A stretch of 64,000 bases of DNA from assembly GCF_011300215.1 (NCBI RefSeq), contig NZ_CP049866.1, positions 620,001 to 684,000 of the forward strand, written 5' to 3'. This DNA is from Nocardioides piscis (GTDB lineage Bacteria; Actinomycetota; Actinomycetes; Propionibacteriales; Nocardioidaceae). The notes below the pieces were generated by a model that worked only from the letters and a program-made list of their open reading frames with translations, did no database searches and had not been told where the DNA came from. Shown here piece after piece: positions 43,126 to 54,888 of the stretch. A program made the position numbers and the translations under genes. Every line of letters begins with the position of its first letter. The first letter of the stretch is position 1.

Positions 43126-43745
43126 CTCAGCCGCTCCTCGGCCTGGTCGGGGTCGATGTCGGAGCGTGACATCAACGCGCCCACGGCCTGGTCGCGGACG
43201 TGTCCGGCGCGGATCCGCTCCGGCGCCTTCGCGGCCTCGAAACGGGAGAGGAAGTCCATGTCGGTGTTGGTGACCGCGCCGGCGGCGTCGGCCCCGCACG
43301 CGAGCGCCAGCTCGTCGTGGTGGCCGTCGAAGGCGTCCTTGCTCGCGGCATAGAGGTTGACGTCGGCCGTGACCACCCCGTTGTGGAGGATGGGCAGCGA
43401 CAGGGTCGATGCCACCCCGGACGAGGAGGCGGCCCGCGCCTCGTGCTGCCAGCGGTCCTCGTCGTCGCGCTGCCCGTCGTGGGCGACGAGCGCGAGCCGG
43501 GGCCTGCTCCTGTCCACGCGGGCGTCGTCGTGGTGGACCAGGGCGGGGAAGCCCCGGAAGGTCGCGCCGGCCGCGGTCATCGTGAAGGTCAGCTGCTCGT
43601 GGGTGAGGGTCAGGCTGAGGCCCAGGATGTCGGGCACGATCCGCTTCACTGCCTGACTCATCGTCTTCAGGGCGTGCGCGGTGTTGACGTCGCCTAGGAG
43701 GGTGAGTTCACGCAGGGCCTCGACCGTCTCGGACATCGGCTGCAT
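43032..43745 (-). CDS. GAF-ANTAR regulator (second copy)
   Basis: A 237-residue protein with a GAF-type sensor region (about 20-160: SSSGVASTLSLPILHNGVVTADVNLYAASKDAF) and a C-terminal ANTAR domain (IRAGHVRDQAVGALMSRSDIDPDQAEERLSQAAERAGISEERMARAVL). ATG 43745 is preceded by GGAGGT with 6-base spacing, better than the internal ATG at 43736. It is a distant homologue of the regulator at 28399-29103. Its 3' end overlaps the convergent desaturase frame by 94 bases. Confidence 0.87.
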   Translation of the reverse strand: MQPMSETVEALRELTLLGDVNTAHALKTMSQAVKRIVPDILGLSLTLTHEQLTFTMTAAGATFRGFPALVHHDDARVDRSRPRLALVAHDGQRDDEDRWQHEARAASSSGVASTLSLPILHNGVVTADVNLYAASKDAFDGHHDELALACGADAAGAVTNTDMDFLSRFEAAKAPERIRAGHVRDQAVGALMSRSDIDPDQAEERLSQAAERAGISEERMARAVLTLFHGTCGPDTD

Positions 43746-43829
43746 GCAGGACCTCCGATCAGTGAGCGTGGACCTTCGGGTACCCAACAGAGCGACCCGG
43801 ATGCTTCACCGTACGCGGCCTGGCCACGT

Positions 43830-45038
43830 TCAGTGACCAAACCCCATCCGGGCCACCACGTGCTCCGCGATCGCGAGGCTGGAGGTGGCCGCCGGCGACG
43901 GCGCGTTGCGGACCGTGGTGATGCCGTCCTCGTGGCCGATGCGGAAGTCGTCGACCAGGGAGCCGTCGCGGTCGAGCGCCTGAGCCCGGACCCCGGCGGG
44001 CCCGCGCACGACGTCTGCGGGACCGATCTCGGGGACGTAGCGACTGGCCCGGTCCATGTAGGCGGACGTCGACACGCTGCTGCGCAGCTCGCCCAGTCCG
44101 GTGCGCCAGTGTCGACCGGCCATCCGCCAGGTGCCCGGCCACGTCGCCATACCGACGACGTCGGCCCAACGGACGTCACTGCGCCGATAGCCCTCGCGGG
44201 CCAGGGCGAGCACGGCGTTGGGTCCGACCTCGAGACCTCCACCCACCCGGCGGGTGAAGTGCACTCCCAGGAAGGGGTAGCGCGGGTCGGGAACCGGATA
44301 GACCATCCCGCGGACCAGGCCGGCCTTGGCCGGACGCACCCGCATGTATTCGCCGCGGAACGGCACGATGCGCGGTCCGTCGATGCCGTCCGCCCAGCGC
44401 GCGACCCGGTCGGCCTGCAGGCCGGCGCAGACGACGAGCCGGTCGAAGCGCTGCGGCCCGCGGCTGGTGGCGACCTCGATGCCGCCGACACCGCGCTCGA
44501 TCCCGGTGACCTCGGTGGAGAGCAGCACCTCACCACCGGCCTGCTCCACGTCGGCGGCGTATGCCGATGCGATCCCCACGAAGTCGGTGATCGCGGTCTC
44601 GGGCGAGTGGAGCGCCGCGAGCCCGGCCGCCGCCGGCTCGACGTCGCGGATCCCGGCCGCGCCGAGCCTCGTGAGACCCGGGACCCCGTTTCGCCGCGCC
44701 GTCGACTCGAGTCGGTCCAGCCGCTCGACCTCGTCGGGGTCGACTGCGACGACGAGCTTGCCGCACTCCTCGAACGGCAGGCCGCGCTCGCGGCAGAACT
44801 CCCGGAGCAGCAGCCGGCCCCGCGTGCACAGCTGCGCCTTCAGGCTGCCCGGCTGGTAGTAGATCCCGGCGTGCACGACGCCCGAGTTGTGGCCGGTCTG
44901 GTGGGCGGCGAGCCGTTCCTCCTTCTCCATGACCACGACCTGCGCGTCGGGTCGACGACGCGTCAGCTCGCGCGCGATGGCCAGCCCGACGATGCCGCCC
45001 CCGACGACTCCGACGCGCTCGGCCGTCGGGGTGCTCAC
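43830..45038 (-). CDS. lhgO: L-2-hydroxyglutarate oxidase-like FAD enzyme
   Basis: A 402-residue FAD-dependent oxidoreductase of the DAO family. The N-terminal dinucleotide fold is VGVVGGGIVGLAIARELTRRRP. HQTGHNSGVVHAGIYYQPGSLKAQLC and the later GEYMRVRPAKAGLVRGMVYPVPDPRYPFLGVHFTRR stretch are hallmark LhgO segments. It oxidises L-2-hydroxyglutarate to 2-oxoglutarate, passing electrons to the respiratory chain or oxygen. Start is GTG 45038 (SD-poor). A long inverted repeat lies 37-108 bases upstream. Confidence 0.9.
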   Translation of the reverse strand: MSTPTAERVGVVGGGIVGLAIARELTRRRPDAQVVVMEKEERLAAHQTGHNSGVVHAGIYYQPGSLKAQLCTRGRLLLREFCRERGLPFEECGKLVVAVDPDEVERLDRLESTARRNGVPGLTRLGAAGIRDVEPAAAGLAALHSPETAITDFVGIASAYAADVEQAGGEVLLSTEVTGIERGVGGIEVATSRGPQRFDRLVVCAGLQADRVARWADGIDGPRIVPFRGEYMRVRPAKAGLVRGMVYPVPDPRYPFLGVHFTRRVGGGLEVGPNAVLALAREGYRRSDVRWADVVGMATWPGTWRMAGRHWRTGLGELRSSVSTSAYMDRASRYVPEIGPADVVRGPAGVRAQALDRDGSLVDDFRIGHEDGITTVRNAPSPAATSSLAIAEHVVARMGFGH

Positions 45039-45074
45039 GGGGTCAGTCCACCACGTCGCCGCGGGCCGCGCCTG

Positions 45075-45146
45075 CTGTAACGCGCTGTCCCGCACACTGG
45101 CGCGCCGTTGCGACGGCGCGAGAGTGCACTGGACAGCGCGTTACAG
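45075..45146. repeat. Long intergenic inverted repeat (CTGTAACGCGCTGTCC family)
   Basis: CTGTAACGCGCTGTCC (45075-45090) and GGACAGCGCGTTACAG (45131-45146) form a perfect 16-base stem. The 40 bases between them are themselves partly self-complementary (GCACACTGGCGCGCCG against GACGGCGCGAGAGTGC), so the whole folds into one long hairpin. It lies 38 bases after the topA stop and may act as its terminator, or be a dispersed palindromic element. Confidence 0.8.
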
Positions 45147-45183
45147 GGTCGTACGGCGCCGCTGCCGGACGGCGGCTGCTGGC

Positions 45184-47900
45184 TCAGGACTTCTTGGCCG
45201 CGGCCTTCTTGGCGGCCGGCGCCTTCTTGACCGTGGCCTTCTTGGCCGTGGTCTTCTTCGCAGCCGTCTTCTTCGCAGCGGACTTCTTGGCCGGCGACTT
45301 CTTGGCGCCCTTCTTGGCCGCCTTCTTCGCCGGACCCTTGTCGCGACGCTCCTGGAGCAGCTCGGCCGCGCGCTCGAGGGTGATCGACTCGACCGTGTCG
45401 TCCTTGCGGAGCGTGGCGTTGTACTCGCCGTCGGTGACGTATTCGCCGAAGCGACCCGCCTTGACGATGACCGGCTGACCCGAGACGGGGTCGTTGCCGA
45501 GCTCCTTGAGCGGAGGCGTCGCCGCACCCCGACCGCGCTGCTTGGGCTGGGCATAGATCGCCAGCGCCTGGTCGAGGGTGATGTCGAAGATCTGGTCCTC
45601 GCTGGTCAGCGAGCGGGAGTCGCTGCCGCGCTTGAGATAGGGCCCGTAGCGACCGTTCTGGGCGGTGATCTCCTCGCCGTCCTCACCGGCGCCCACGACG
45701 CGGGGCAGCTCGAGCAGCTTGACCGCCTCCTCGAGGGAGACCGTGTCGAGCGACATCGACTTGAAGAGCGAGCCGGTGCGGGGCTTGGCCGACTTGGGCG
45801 CGTCCTCGGGCAGCACCTCGGTGACATAGGGACCGAAGCGGCCGTTCTTGGCCACGATCTCCAGACCGGTCTCCGGGTGCACCCCCAGCACGGCCTCCTC
45901 GCCTGCGGGGTTGGCCAGCAGCTCGCGCGCCTTGGCGACGGTCAGCTCGTCAGGCGGCAGGTCGTCGGGCACGTTGGCACGGACCATCGCCCCGTCCTCG
46001 CCGTCGCCCGGCCCCTCGACGTACGGACCGTAGCGGCCCACGCGCAGGTCGATGCCCTCACCGATCGGGAAGGTGGCGAGCTCCTTGGCGTCGATGTCGC
46101 CGAGCTCGTTGACCAGGGTGTGGAGGCCCTCGATCTCGCCGCTGCCGAAGTAGAACTCGCCCAGCTCGGTCTTGCGGTCGCGGCGACCGCCGGCGATGTC
46201 GTCGAGGACGTCTTCCATCCGGGCGGTGAACTCGTAGGAGATCTGCCGCGGGAAGTGTTCCTCGAGCAGCCGCACCACCGAGAACGCGAGCCAGGCCGGC
46301 ACCAGGGCCGAGCCCTTCTTGTAGACGTAGCCGCGGTTGACGATGGTGCCCATGATCGAGGCGTATGTCGACGGGCGCCCGATCTCGCGCTCCTCGAGCT
46401 CCTTGATCAGGGTCGGCTCGGTGTAGCGCGCCGGTGGCTTGGTCTCGTGGCCTGCGGCCTGGATCGACGCGGCCGAGACGGGCTCGCCCTGGGTCAGGTC
46501 GGGGAGGCGGGTCTCCTGGTCGTCGCGCGCCGACGAGTCGTCGGTGCCTTCGACATAGGCCTTGAGGAAGCCGTGGAAGGTGATGACCCGGCCGCTGGCG
46601 GCGAAGACGGCGTCCTCGCCGGTCGACGAGGCGCCACCGACGCGGATGGAGACCGACTGGCCGGTCGCGTCCTTCATCTGCGAGGCGACGGTGCGCATCC
46701 AGATCAGCTCGTAGAGCCGGAACTGGTCGCCGGTGAGGCCGCTCTGGGCGGGCGTGCGGAACGAGTCGCCCGCCGGCCGGATCGCCTCGTGGGCCTCCTG
46801 GGCGTTCTTGACCTTGGAGGCGTAGGTACGGGGCGAGTCGGGGAGGTACTCGGCGCCGTACAGCTCACGGACCTGGTCGCGGGCGGCGTTGACCGCCGTG
46901 CCCGAGAGTGTCGTGGAGTCGGTTCGCATGTAGGTGATGTAGCCGCCCTCATAGAGGCGCTGCGCGACCGACATCGTGACGCTCGAGCTCATGCCGAGCT
47001 TGCGGCCGGCCTCCTGCTGGAGGGTGGTGGTGCGGAACGGCGCATAGGGCGAACGGCGGTAGGGCTTGGCCTCCACCGAGCGGACGTCGAACGTCGTCTC
47101 GCTCAGGGCCGCGGCCAGCGCCTCGGCACGGGTGCGGTCGAGGTGGACGATGTCCTGCTTCTTCAGGACACCGTCCTGGCCGAAGTCGCTGCCGCGTGCC
47201 ACGCGGGCACCGTCGAGGGAGTGCAGCTTGGCCGGGAACATGCGCTGCTCGTGCTTGCTGCCCGCGTCGAAGGTCCCCTCGAGGTCCCAGTAGGAGGCGA
47301 GCTTGAACTTCATCCGCTCGCGCTCGCGGTCGACGACCAACCGGGTCGCGACGCTCTGGACACGGCCGGCCGAGAGGCCCGACATCACCTTGCGCCACAG
47401 CACCGGCGAGACCTCGTAGCCGTAGAGGCGGTCGAGGATGCGCCGCGTCTCCTGGGCCTCGACGAGGTCCATGTCGAGCTCGCGGGGGCTGTCGGCGGCG
47501 GCGAGGATCGCCGACTTGGTGATCTCGTGGAAGACCATCCGCTTGACCGGGATGCCCTTGGGGCGAGCTCGTCGAGGAGGTGCCAGGCGATCGCCTCTCC
47601 CTCGCGGTCCTCATCGGTGGCGAGATAGAGCTCGTCGGCGTCCTTGAGCAGCTTCTTGAGCTTGGCGATGTGGCTCTTCTTGTCGCGCGGGACGACGTAG
47701 TGGGGCTCGAAGCCGTTGTCGACGTCGACGGCGAGCCGGCCCCAGGGCTTGTCCTTGATCTTGGCGGGGGTGTCCGCAGCGTTGTTGGGCAGGTCGCGGA
47801 TGTGACCGATGGACGACTCGACGACATAACCGCTGCCGAGGTAGCCGCCGATCATCTGCGCCTTCTTGGGCGACTCGACGATGACGAGCTTGTGTGCCAC
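45184..47900 (-). CDS. topA: DNA topoisomerase I, frameshifted in this sequence
   Basis: Joined length is about 905 residues, normal for the actinobacterial enzyme. GTG 47900 follows AGGAGAAGCA and opens the TOPRIM domain (HKLVIVESPKKAQMIGGYLG, DEDREGEAIAWHLLDEL). The second frame contains the active-site tyrosine region (GYITYMRTDSTTLS), the HEAIRP motif and several C-terminal TopoI zinc-less repeats (FGPYV/GRYGPY). It ends in a Lys/Ala-rich tail (repeated AAKK) that binds DNA in mycobacterial TopA. The frame breaks in the G4 run at 47560-47563; one added base turns ELAP-RASRSS into ELAPKGIPVKRMVF. As the only type IA enzyme expected and essential, it is surely functional in the organism. 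Confidence 0.92.
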
Positions 47901-48011
47901 TGCTTCTCCTGCTCCCGACGGAGGTCCGTCGCGCTGATTTCGCCGCAACGGTAGCGCTAGGACGCCACTACGCCACCACGACGCCGTTCGGCGGTCGTCC
48001 CGGGCGCTGCT

Positions 48012-49400
48012 CTAGACGATCCCTGCCGCCGCCTCCAGCTCCTCGAGGGCGGGCTCCACGAGCTGCGCCATCCGGTCGATGTCGGGTGCCACTTCCGGGG
48101 TGCTGATGAACCCGAAGTCGAGGTGGTCCAGATAGCTGAAGGCGGTGATGTTGAGGGCCACGTCCATGACCAGGGGGCCCATCGGGAGCAGGCTGACCAG
48201 GGGGGCGCCGGCCATGTAGAGGGGGAAGCCGGGGCCGGGCACGTTGGAGACCACCAGGTTGATGGGTGCGACGTTGCCGGAGAGGCCGCTGGCGGTGTAG
48301 GTGCGGGCTGCCAGCTGCACGAGTCCGGGCGGGGTGGTGTCGGTCAGCGCCATGATCTGGCGAGCCGACAGGGCCCTGGCCATCTCCTTGGCGCTCTGCG
48401 ACGACTCATGGATGGCCAGCAGCCGCTCGCCGGCGTCCTCGATGTCGGTCGCGAGGTTGACCGTCATCGAGCTGACCTGGTTGCCGACGTCCCCGCTCGA
48501 TCCCTCGGTCCGGGTGGAGACCGGGATCTGGGTGATCAGCGGCTTGGACGGCAGCTCGTCGTGCTCGATCAGGTAGGTCCGCACGGCGCCCGCCACCAGT
48601 GCCAGCACGACGTCGTTGAGCTTGACGTCGAAGGCCTCCTTGACCGCCTTGACGCGGGCGAGCTCCAGGCGCGTCCCGCCGATGACGCGGTGCGACGAGA
48701 TGCGGGTGTTGAACCTCGTCCTCGGGGCTTCGAAATAGCGCGGTGGCCGCGAGTGCAGGCGGGCGACGGCGAGCTGTTGGCGGGCCGTCTGGGCCACCAG
48801 CTCCCCGATCCGCACGGGCGTCTTCAGCCCGAGGTTGAGCATCCCGCCCGCGAGCTGCTTGACCAGGGCGGGGGCGCGCGTGCCGATGGCCGTCACGACC
48901 TCGGTCGACGGCGGACGCATCTGGGGCGTGATGTCGAGCAGGATCTCGCCGAGACCGGCGCCGGAGACGCCGTCGACGATCGAGTGGTGCATCTTGGTCA
49001 GCGTCGCCACCGCCGCGCCGCCGTTGATGCCCTCGATCACCCACAGCTCCCACAGCGGCCGGGTGCGGTCGATCTTGTAGGACATCAGGCGTCCGACCAG
49101 CTCGCGCAGCTGTTCGATGCTGCCGGGCGAGGGAAGCGCGATCCGCCGGATGTGGAAGTCGGGGTCGAGCCTGGGGTCCTCGATGAACCACGGTCGGTCG
49201 AGCCCCAGCGGGGGCGCCACCACCCGCCATCGCAGCTGCGGCATCTGCGGCAGCCGCTCGACCACGAGGTCGCGCACGGTCTCGAACGAGAAGTCGGGCA
49301 CCTCGGTGAGGTCGTGGATCCCGACGGCTCCGATGTTCATGTGCCAGGCCCGCGTCTCGCCATACCAAAATGCGGCGTCGATGCCGGCCATGCGCTTCAT
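48012..49400 (-). CDS. Wax-ester synthase/diacylglycerol acyltransferase-like protein
   Basis: A 462-residue WS/DGAT-family acyltransferase. The catalytic motif H-H-x3-D-G is present as [21 protein letters not shown] precedes it, and the C-terminal [21 protein letters not shown] contains the conserved N-V-P-G-P block. Such enzymes esterify fatty acyl-CoA to diacylglycerol or long alcohols for storage lipid. ATG 49400 ([15 protein letters not shown]) is taken; an internal ATG three codons on is possible. Ordinary single-gene unit between topA and the methyltransferase. Confidence 0.92.
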   Translation of the reverse strand: MKRMAGIDAAFWYGETRAWHMNIGAVGIHDLTEVPDFSFETVRDLVVERLPQMPQLRWRVVAPPLGLDRPWFIEDPRLDPDFHIRRIALPSPGSIEQLRELVGRLMSYKIDRTRPLWELWVIEGINGGAAVATLTKMHHSIVDGVSGAGLGEILLDITPQMRPPSTEVVTAIGTRAPALVKQLAGGMLNLGLKTPVRIGELVAQTARQQLAVARLHSRPPRYFEAPRTRFNTRISSHRVIGGTRLELARVKAVKEAFDVKLNDVVLALVAGAVRTYLIEHDELPSKPLITQIPVSTRTEGSSGDVGNQVSSMTVNLATDIEDAGERLLAIHESSQSAKEMARALSARQIMALTDTTPPGLVQLAARTYTASGLSGNVAPINLVVSNVPGPGFPLYMAGAPLVSLLPMGPLVMDVALNITAFSYLDHLDFGFISTPEVAPDIDRMAQLVEPALEELEAAAGIV

Positions 49401-49471
49401 GGTGCGCAGATTAGGGCATCGAGTGATCTGGATCACCCGCATGCGCACAGGGCGGACGCCCCGCGGCCACC

Positions 49472-50920
49472 TCAGCCCTCGGTCGTCAAGAACCCCTCCT
49501 CGACGAGCTCCTCGACCTTCGAGACGTATGTCGACCGCAGCTGCTCGGCGTCCTCGCCCATGATCTGCGCGATCGCGTCCAGCAGCTGTCCGAGGGTGAG
49601 GTCCCCGTCGCTCGCGCCGATCAGCGCCGCCTCGACCGTGTCGACCTGGCGGGCCCGCCGGAACCCCCGTTGCTGGCGCATCACGATCGTCGCGGGGTCC
49701 TCGGCGCCCGGTGGACCCTGGGTCTCCTGCACCACGTCCGGGCGCGTGACGAGTCGCGACGAGGCCGTGACCTCGGCACGAGCCACGGGGAGGTGGGCCG
49801 CGATCGCCGGACCGATCGGCTGCTCGACGTCATAGCGCCACTCCTCGATCCGGTGGTGGCCCGACCCTCCCGCACGCAGGTTGATCCAGCCGAAGCCGAC
49901 CGCCTCGATGCCCTGCTCGTCGAACCACGACAACCAGGTGTCATAGCGCTGGAGATAGGCCGGCGTGCCGTGGACACCCTCGTCCTTGAGCCACATCTCG
50001 ACATATTCGCTCGGGTCGATGGCCTCCCGCTGGACCACGAGGGCGTCGCAGTCGTCCCGCAGCCAGGTGGCGAGGCGCTCGTCCCAGGCGGTGCCGCGCA
50101 GGATCGACCAGTTGGCCAGGACCTGGCACAGGCCGCCGTCGTCGAGGTGCGCGGGCGCGGTGCGGACGATGTCCTCCACGACCTGGTCGCCCGGCAGCCC
50201 GGAGTCGCGGTAGACGAGGCGCTCGCCGGTCGCGGGGCTGATCACGAACGGCGGGTTGGTGGCGATCAGGTCGAAGCGGTCGGTGGCGACCGGCTCGAAG
50301 AACGAGCCCTCGCGTACGTCGACCGGGATCTCGTTCAGGGCGGCGTTGAGACGGGTCATCCACAGCGCCCGCCGGTTGACGTCGGTGGCGACGACCTCGC
50401 CCGCGTGCGTGGCCAGGTGGAGGGCCTGCACGCCGCAGCCCGTCCCGAGGTCGAGCGCCCGTCCGACGTCGTCGCGGACGGTCTGCTGGGCCAGGCTCGT
50501 CGAGGCACTGGAGATGCCCAGGACGTGGTCGGCGCCGACCCGCATCGGGGCCCCGTCGAGCCCGGGGGTGAGGTCGGAGACCACCCACAGGTCGACGTCG
50601 TCGGTGGAGTAGGGCCGACAATCCATCCGGGCAGCGACCTCGCCCACGCTCTGCTCCAGCAGCCCGACGTTGCACAAGCGGTCGACCAGGCCGGGCAGCG
50701 CACGCTCTGCCGCGGCGCTCGGCACCGGCGCCTGGAGGAGGAACAGCCGGATCAGCGTGCTCAGTGGGGAGCCGTCCGCCGTACGCCGAAGGCCCGGCGT
50801 GGTCTCGTTGCGGCTCAGCGCTCGGTGTGCCTGTGTCCCGAGCGCCTCGGCGACGCGGTCATAGGTGAAGTCCGCTGCCTGGAGTGCACCGCGCAGGGGT
50901 TGGGCGAAGTCGGTGGTCAT
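49472..50920 (-). CDS. SAM-dependent methyltransferase of the PrmC/RsmC-like N-P-P-F type
   Basis: A 482-residue protein. A helical N-terminal domain (1-140) is followed by a class I methyltransferase fold. Motif I is [19 protein letters not shown], acidic strand VVATDVN follows, and catalytic N-P-P-F is in [16 protein letters not shown]. This motif marks enzymes that methylate amide or exocyclic nitrogen (glutamine of release factors, guanine or adenine in nucleic acid). The C-terminal 200 residues are an actinobacteria-specific extension of unknown role. It overlaps the MOSC gene stop by 4 bases (ATGA). Confidence 0.87.
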   Translation of the reverse strand: MTTDFAQPLRGALQAADFTYDRVAEALGTQAHRALSRNETTPGLRRTADGSPLSTLIRLFLLQAPVPSAAAERALPGLVDRLCNVGLLEQSVGEVAARMDCRPYSTDDVDLWVVSDLTPGLDGAPMRVGADHVLGISSASTSLAQQTVRDDVGRALDLGTGCGVQALHLATHAGEVVATDVNRRALWMTRLNAALNEIPVDVREGSFFEPVATDRFDLIATNPPFVISPATGERLVYRDSGLPGDQVVEDIVRTAPAHLDDGGLCQVLANWSILRGTAWDERLATWLRDDCDALVVQREAIDPSEYVEMWLKDEGVHGTPAYLQRYDTWLSWFDEQGIEAVGFGWINLRAGGSGHHRIEEWRYDVEQPIGPAIAAHLPVARAEVTASSRLVTRPDVVQETQGPPGAEDPATIVMRQQRGFRRARQVDTVEAALIGASDGDLTLGQLLDAIAQIMGEDAEQLRSTYVSKVEELVEEGFLTTEG

Positions 50921-51774
50921 GCGCTCACTCCCAGCGGTCGCGTCTGGAGCACCTCGACCGGGTCACCCACCGTGATGCGCGACGTCCCAGCGTCCTTCTC
51001 GAACTCGGGGATCAACCGCACGCCGAACCAGGTGTAGCCGTCCCACTTGCGATGACGCGCCAGGGTGCGGATCGGCTCGTGGGTCGTCTCGAGGGTGTCG
51101 AGGTCGATGGTGGTGATCACGCAGCGGTCGCAGAGCTCGCCGCGACGGAAGGTCACGTCCCCGATCCGGACCCGGAACCAGTCGTCCTCGGCGAACGGCT
51201 CCCCACCGTCGACGACGACGTTGGGACGGAACCGTCGCGCCGCCTCGCCGGGGTCGAGCCACTCCTGCTGCTGGGTCTCCGCGACCCAGTCGCCCAGCCG
51301 GGCGAGGCTGGCCTCGGTGACGAGGAGGATCGGCCCCGCGTCGGCCAGCCGCATGCGTTCGCCGGGGCGACCCCCGTGGGACTCCCCGATCTCGCGCACG
51401 TCCCCGTCGCCCTGGTAGGCCAGCACGACCGGGCGGCCGAGCCGCTCGCTCAACCACGCGGAGGCGTCGTCGTCGGCAGCGCTGAGCTGGTCGACGCGCG
51501 ACATGCCGGTCGAGATGCGACGGGCGTCGGAGCCGGGCGTCTCGACCCGCACCGTCGCGCCGTCGCGGGCGCTGATCTGCAGGCCCGCGGGATAGTGGGT
51601 GGCCAGGAAGCCCAGCAGCTGGTGGCAGTGCGTCGCAGACACCCGGTTGCCGTCAGGGTCGAGCACCACCCACCGTCGATCGCCCACCAGGCCCTCGGGA
51701 GCCACCTGTGCCGACGGCACGTCCTCCGAGCCCATGGACTTGACCGGGTAGGTGGTCAGCCGCGTCACCTGCAT
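50917..51774 (-). CDS. MOSC-domain molybdenum-cofactor sulfurase/mARC-like protein
   Basis: A 285-residue protein with an N-terminal beta-barrel MOSC_N domain (MQVTRLTTYPVKSMG, GDRRWVVLDPDG) and a C-terminal MOSC domain (RFRPNVVVDGGEPFAEDDW ... GELCDRCVITTIDLDT). The conserved cysteine in E-L-C-x-R-C-V-I-T is the molybdenum-ligand position in YcbX/mARC proteins, which reduce N-hydroxylated compounds. Start ATG 51774. The pairing with a methyltransferase is a translation-coupling fact; a shared function is not evident. Confidence 0.9.
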   Translation of the reverse strand: MQVTRLTTYPVKSMGSEDVPSAQVAPEGLVGDRRWVVLDPDGNRVSATHCHQLLGFLATHYPAGLQISARDGATVRVETPGSDARRISTGMSRVDQLSAADDDASAWLSERLGRPVVLAYQGDGDVREIGESHGGRPGERMRLADAGPILLVTEASLARLGDWVAETQQQEWLDPGEAARRFRPNVVVDGGEPFAEDDWFRVRIGDVTFRRGELCDRCVITTIDLDTLETTHEPIRTLARHRKWDGYTWFGVRLIPEFEKDAGTSRITVGDPVEVLQTRPLGVSA

Positions 51775-51852
51775 GGGGGAAGCGTAGGTGCGCGCACCCG
51801 GCCCGCCCGCGGCTCGCCGGCTCCCAGCGCGCCGCTCCCCCGCCCGACACGG

Positions 51853-51907
51853 AACTGGCGGCGGACGACACGCAAGTCGATGACTTCGAGGTCGTCCGCC
51901 GCCAGTT
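51853..51907. repeat. Long intergenic inverted repeat (AACTGGCGGCGGACGAC family)
   Basis: AACTGGCGGCGGACGAC (51853-51869) and GTCGTCCGCCGCCAGTT (51891-51907) form a perfect 17-base stem. The 21-base spacer contains a further nested hairpin (AAGTC-GAT-GACTT). It lies 46 bases beyond the hppA stop on the minus strand and can serve as its terminator. Its sequence is unrelated to the palindromes at 21139 and 45075. Confidence 0.82.
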
Positions 51908-51953
51908 GATGACCCGGGCGAGCGGGATCAGGCCGTGGGCGTCGGTGTGCCCG

Positions 51954-54278
<2,325 letters not shown>

Positions 54279-54333
54279 GTGCGTCCTCCTGCAGGTGGAG
54301 CGTCAGTTGCGAACGCGCCGGAGTCTACGCAGG

Positions 54334-54373
54334 TGTGAGCGTGATCACGTGCCGACATGTGGCACAGATCACA
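54334..54373. promoter_or_regulatory. Two CRP-like boxes upstream of hppA
   Basis: TGTGA-GCGTGA-TCACG (54334-54349) and TGTGG-CACAGA-TCACA (54358-54373) each match the CRP/GlxR-type consensus TGTGA-N6-TCACA at nine of ten defined bases. Their centres are 24 bases apart. The same segment can also fold as a hairpin (GTGATC ... GATCAC) and so might instead terminate the STAS transcript. Both readings are open. Confidence 0.55.
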
Positions 54374-54392
54374 TGTTCGCGCCTCGGCGGGA

Positions 54393-54725
54393 TCAGACGA
54401 CCGAGGGGTCGGCGGAGTCGTGGATCACGAACACCTTCGCCAGACCGGTGATGCGGAAGATCTTGAGCAGTCGCTCCTGGGAGCAGATCAGCTCGAGCGA
54501 CCCGTCGTGGGCGCGGACCTTCTTGAGCCCACCGACCAGGACACCGAGACCGGTGGAGTCGAGGAACTCAACGGCCTCGAGGTCGATCACAATGTTGTAG
54601 GACCCGTTGCTGACGAGCTCGGTGATCTGGTCGCGCAGCTTGGGAGCGGTGTAGACGTCGATCTCACCACCAACCGCGACGACGGCACGTCCGTCCTCCT
54701 CGCGAGTCGCAAGGGTCAGGTCCAC
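54393..54725 (-). CDS. STAS-domain anti-anti-sigma factor, BldG-like
   Basis: A 110-residue single STAS domain of SpoIIAA/RsbV/BldG type. The phospho-acceptor serine S57 is in [23 protein letters not shown], at the same position as in Streptomyces Bld[15 protein letters not shown] is the usual first half. The start is GTG 54725. Between the helicase (divergent) and hppA it occupies the place of bldG in S. coelicolor, but the serine-kinase anti-sigma gene that lies beside bldG there is missing here: only 114 bases separate its stop from hppA. It would release a sigma factor by binding a distantly encoded kinase. Confidence 0.9.
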   Translation of the reverse strand: MDLTLATREEDGRAVVAVGGEIDVYTAPKLRDQITELVSNGSYNIVIDLEAVEFLDSTGLGVLVGGLKKVRAHDGSLELICSQERLLKIFRITGLAKVFVIHDSADPSVV

Positions 54726-54888
54726 GACGGCTCCCGTTCGAAGTCAGTTCACCCGAAGCCGGTCGCCCCGAATGCTGCCGGGCCTATCAAACCATGAGAG
54801 CGCTCCCCCCGCATGACAACCCACAGGCGGGGCCCACCACCGGTCCAGACAAAGCAACGTTGTCGGTGCCCTTTGCCAGACTCACCCG

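Noticed and set aside
43788-43829. GGGTAC near 43790 as a SigB/F promoter for the GAF-ANTAR gene
   Set aside because: A GGGTAC-like -10 is present, but no GTTT-type -35 lies at the required distance.
45184-45350. Short tandem repeats at the topA end suggesting a CRISPR-like array
   Set aside because: They are AAG/GCC codons of the Lys/Ala-rich C-terminal tail, in frame with no spacers.
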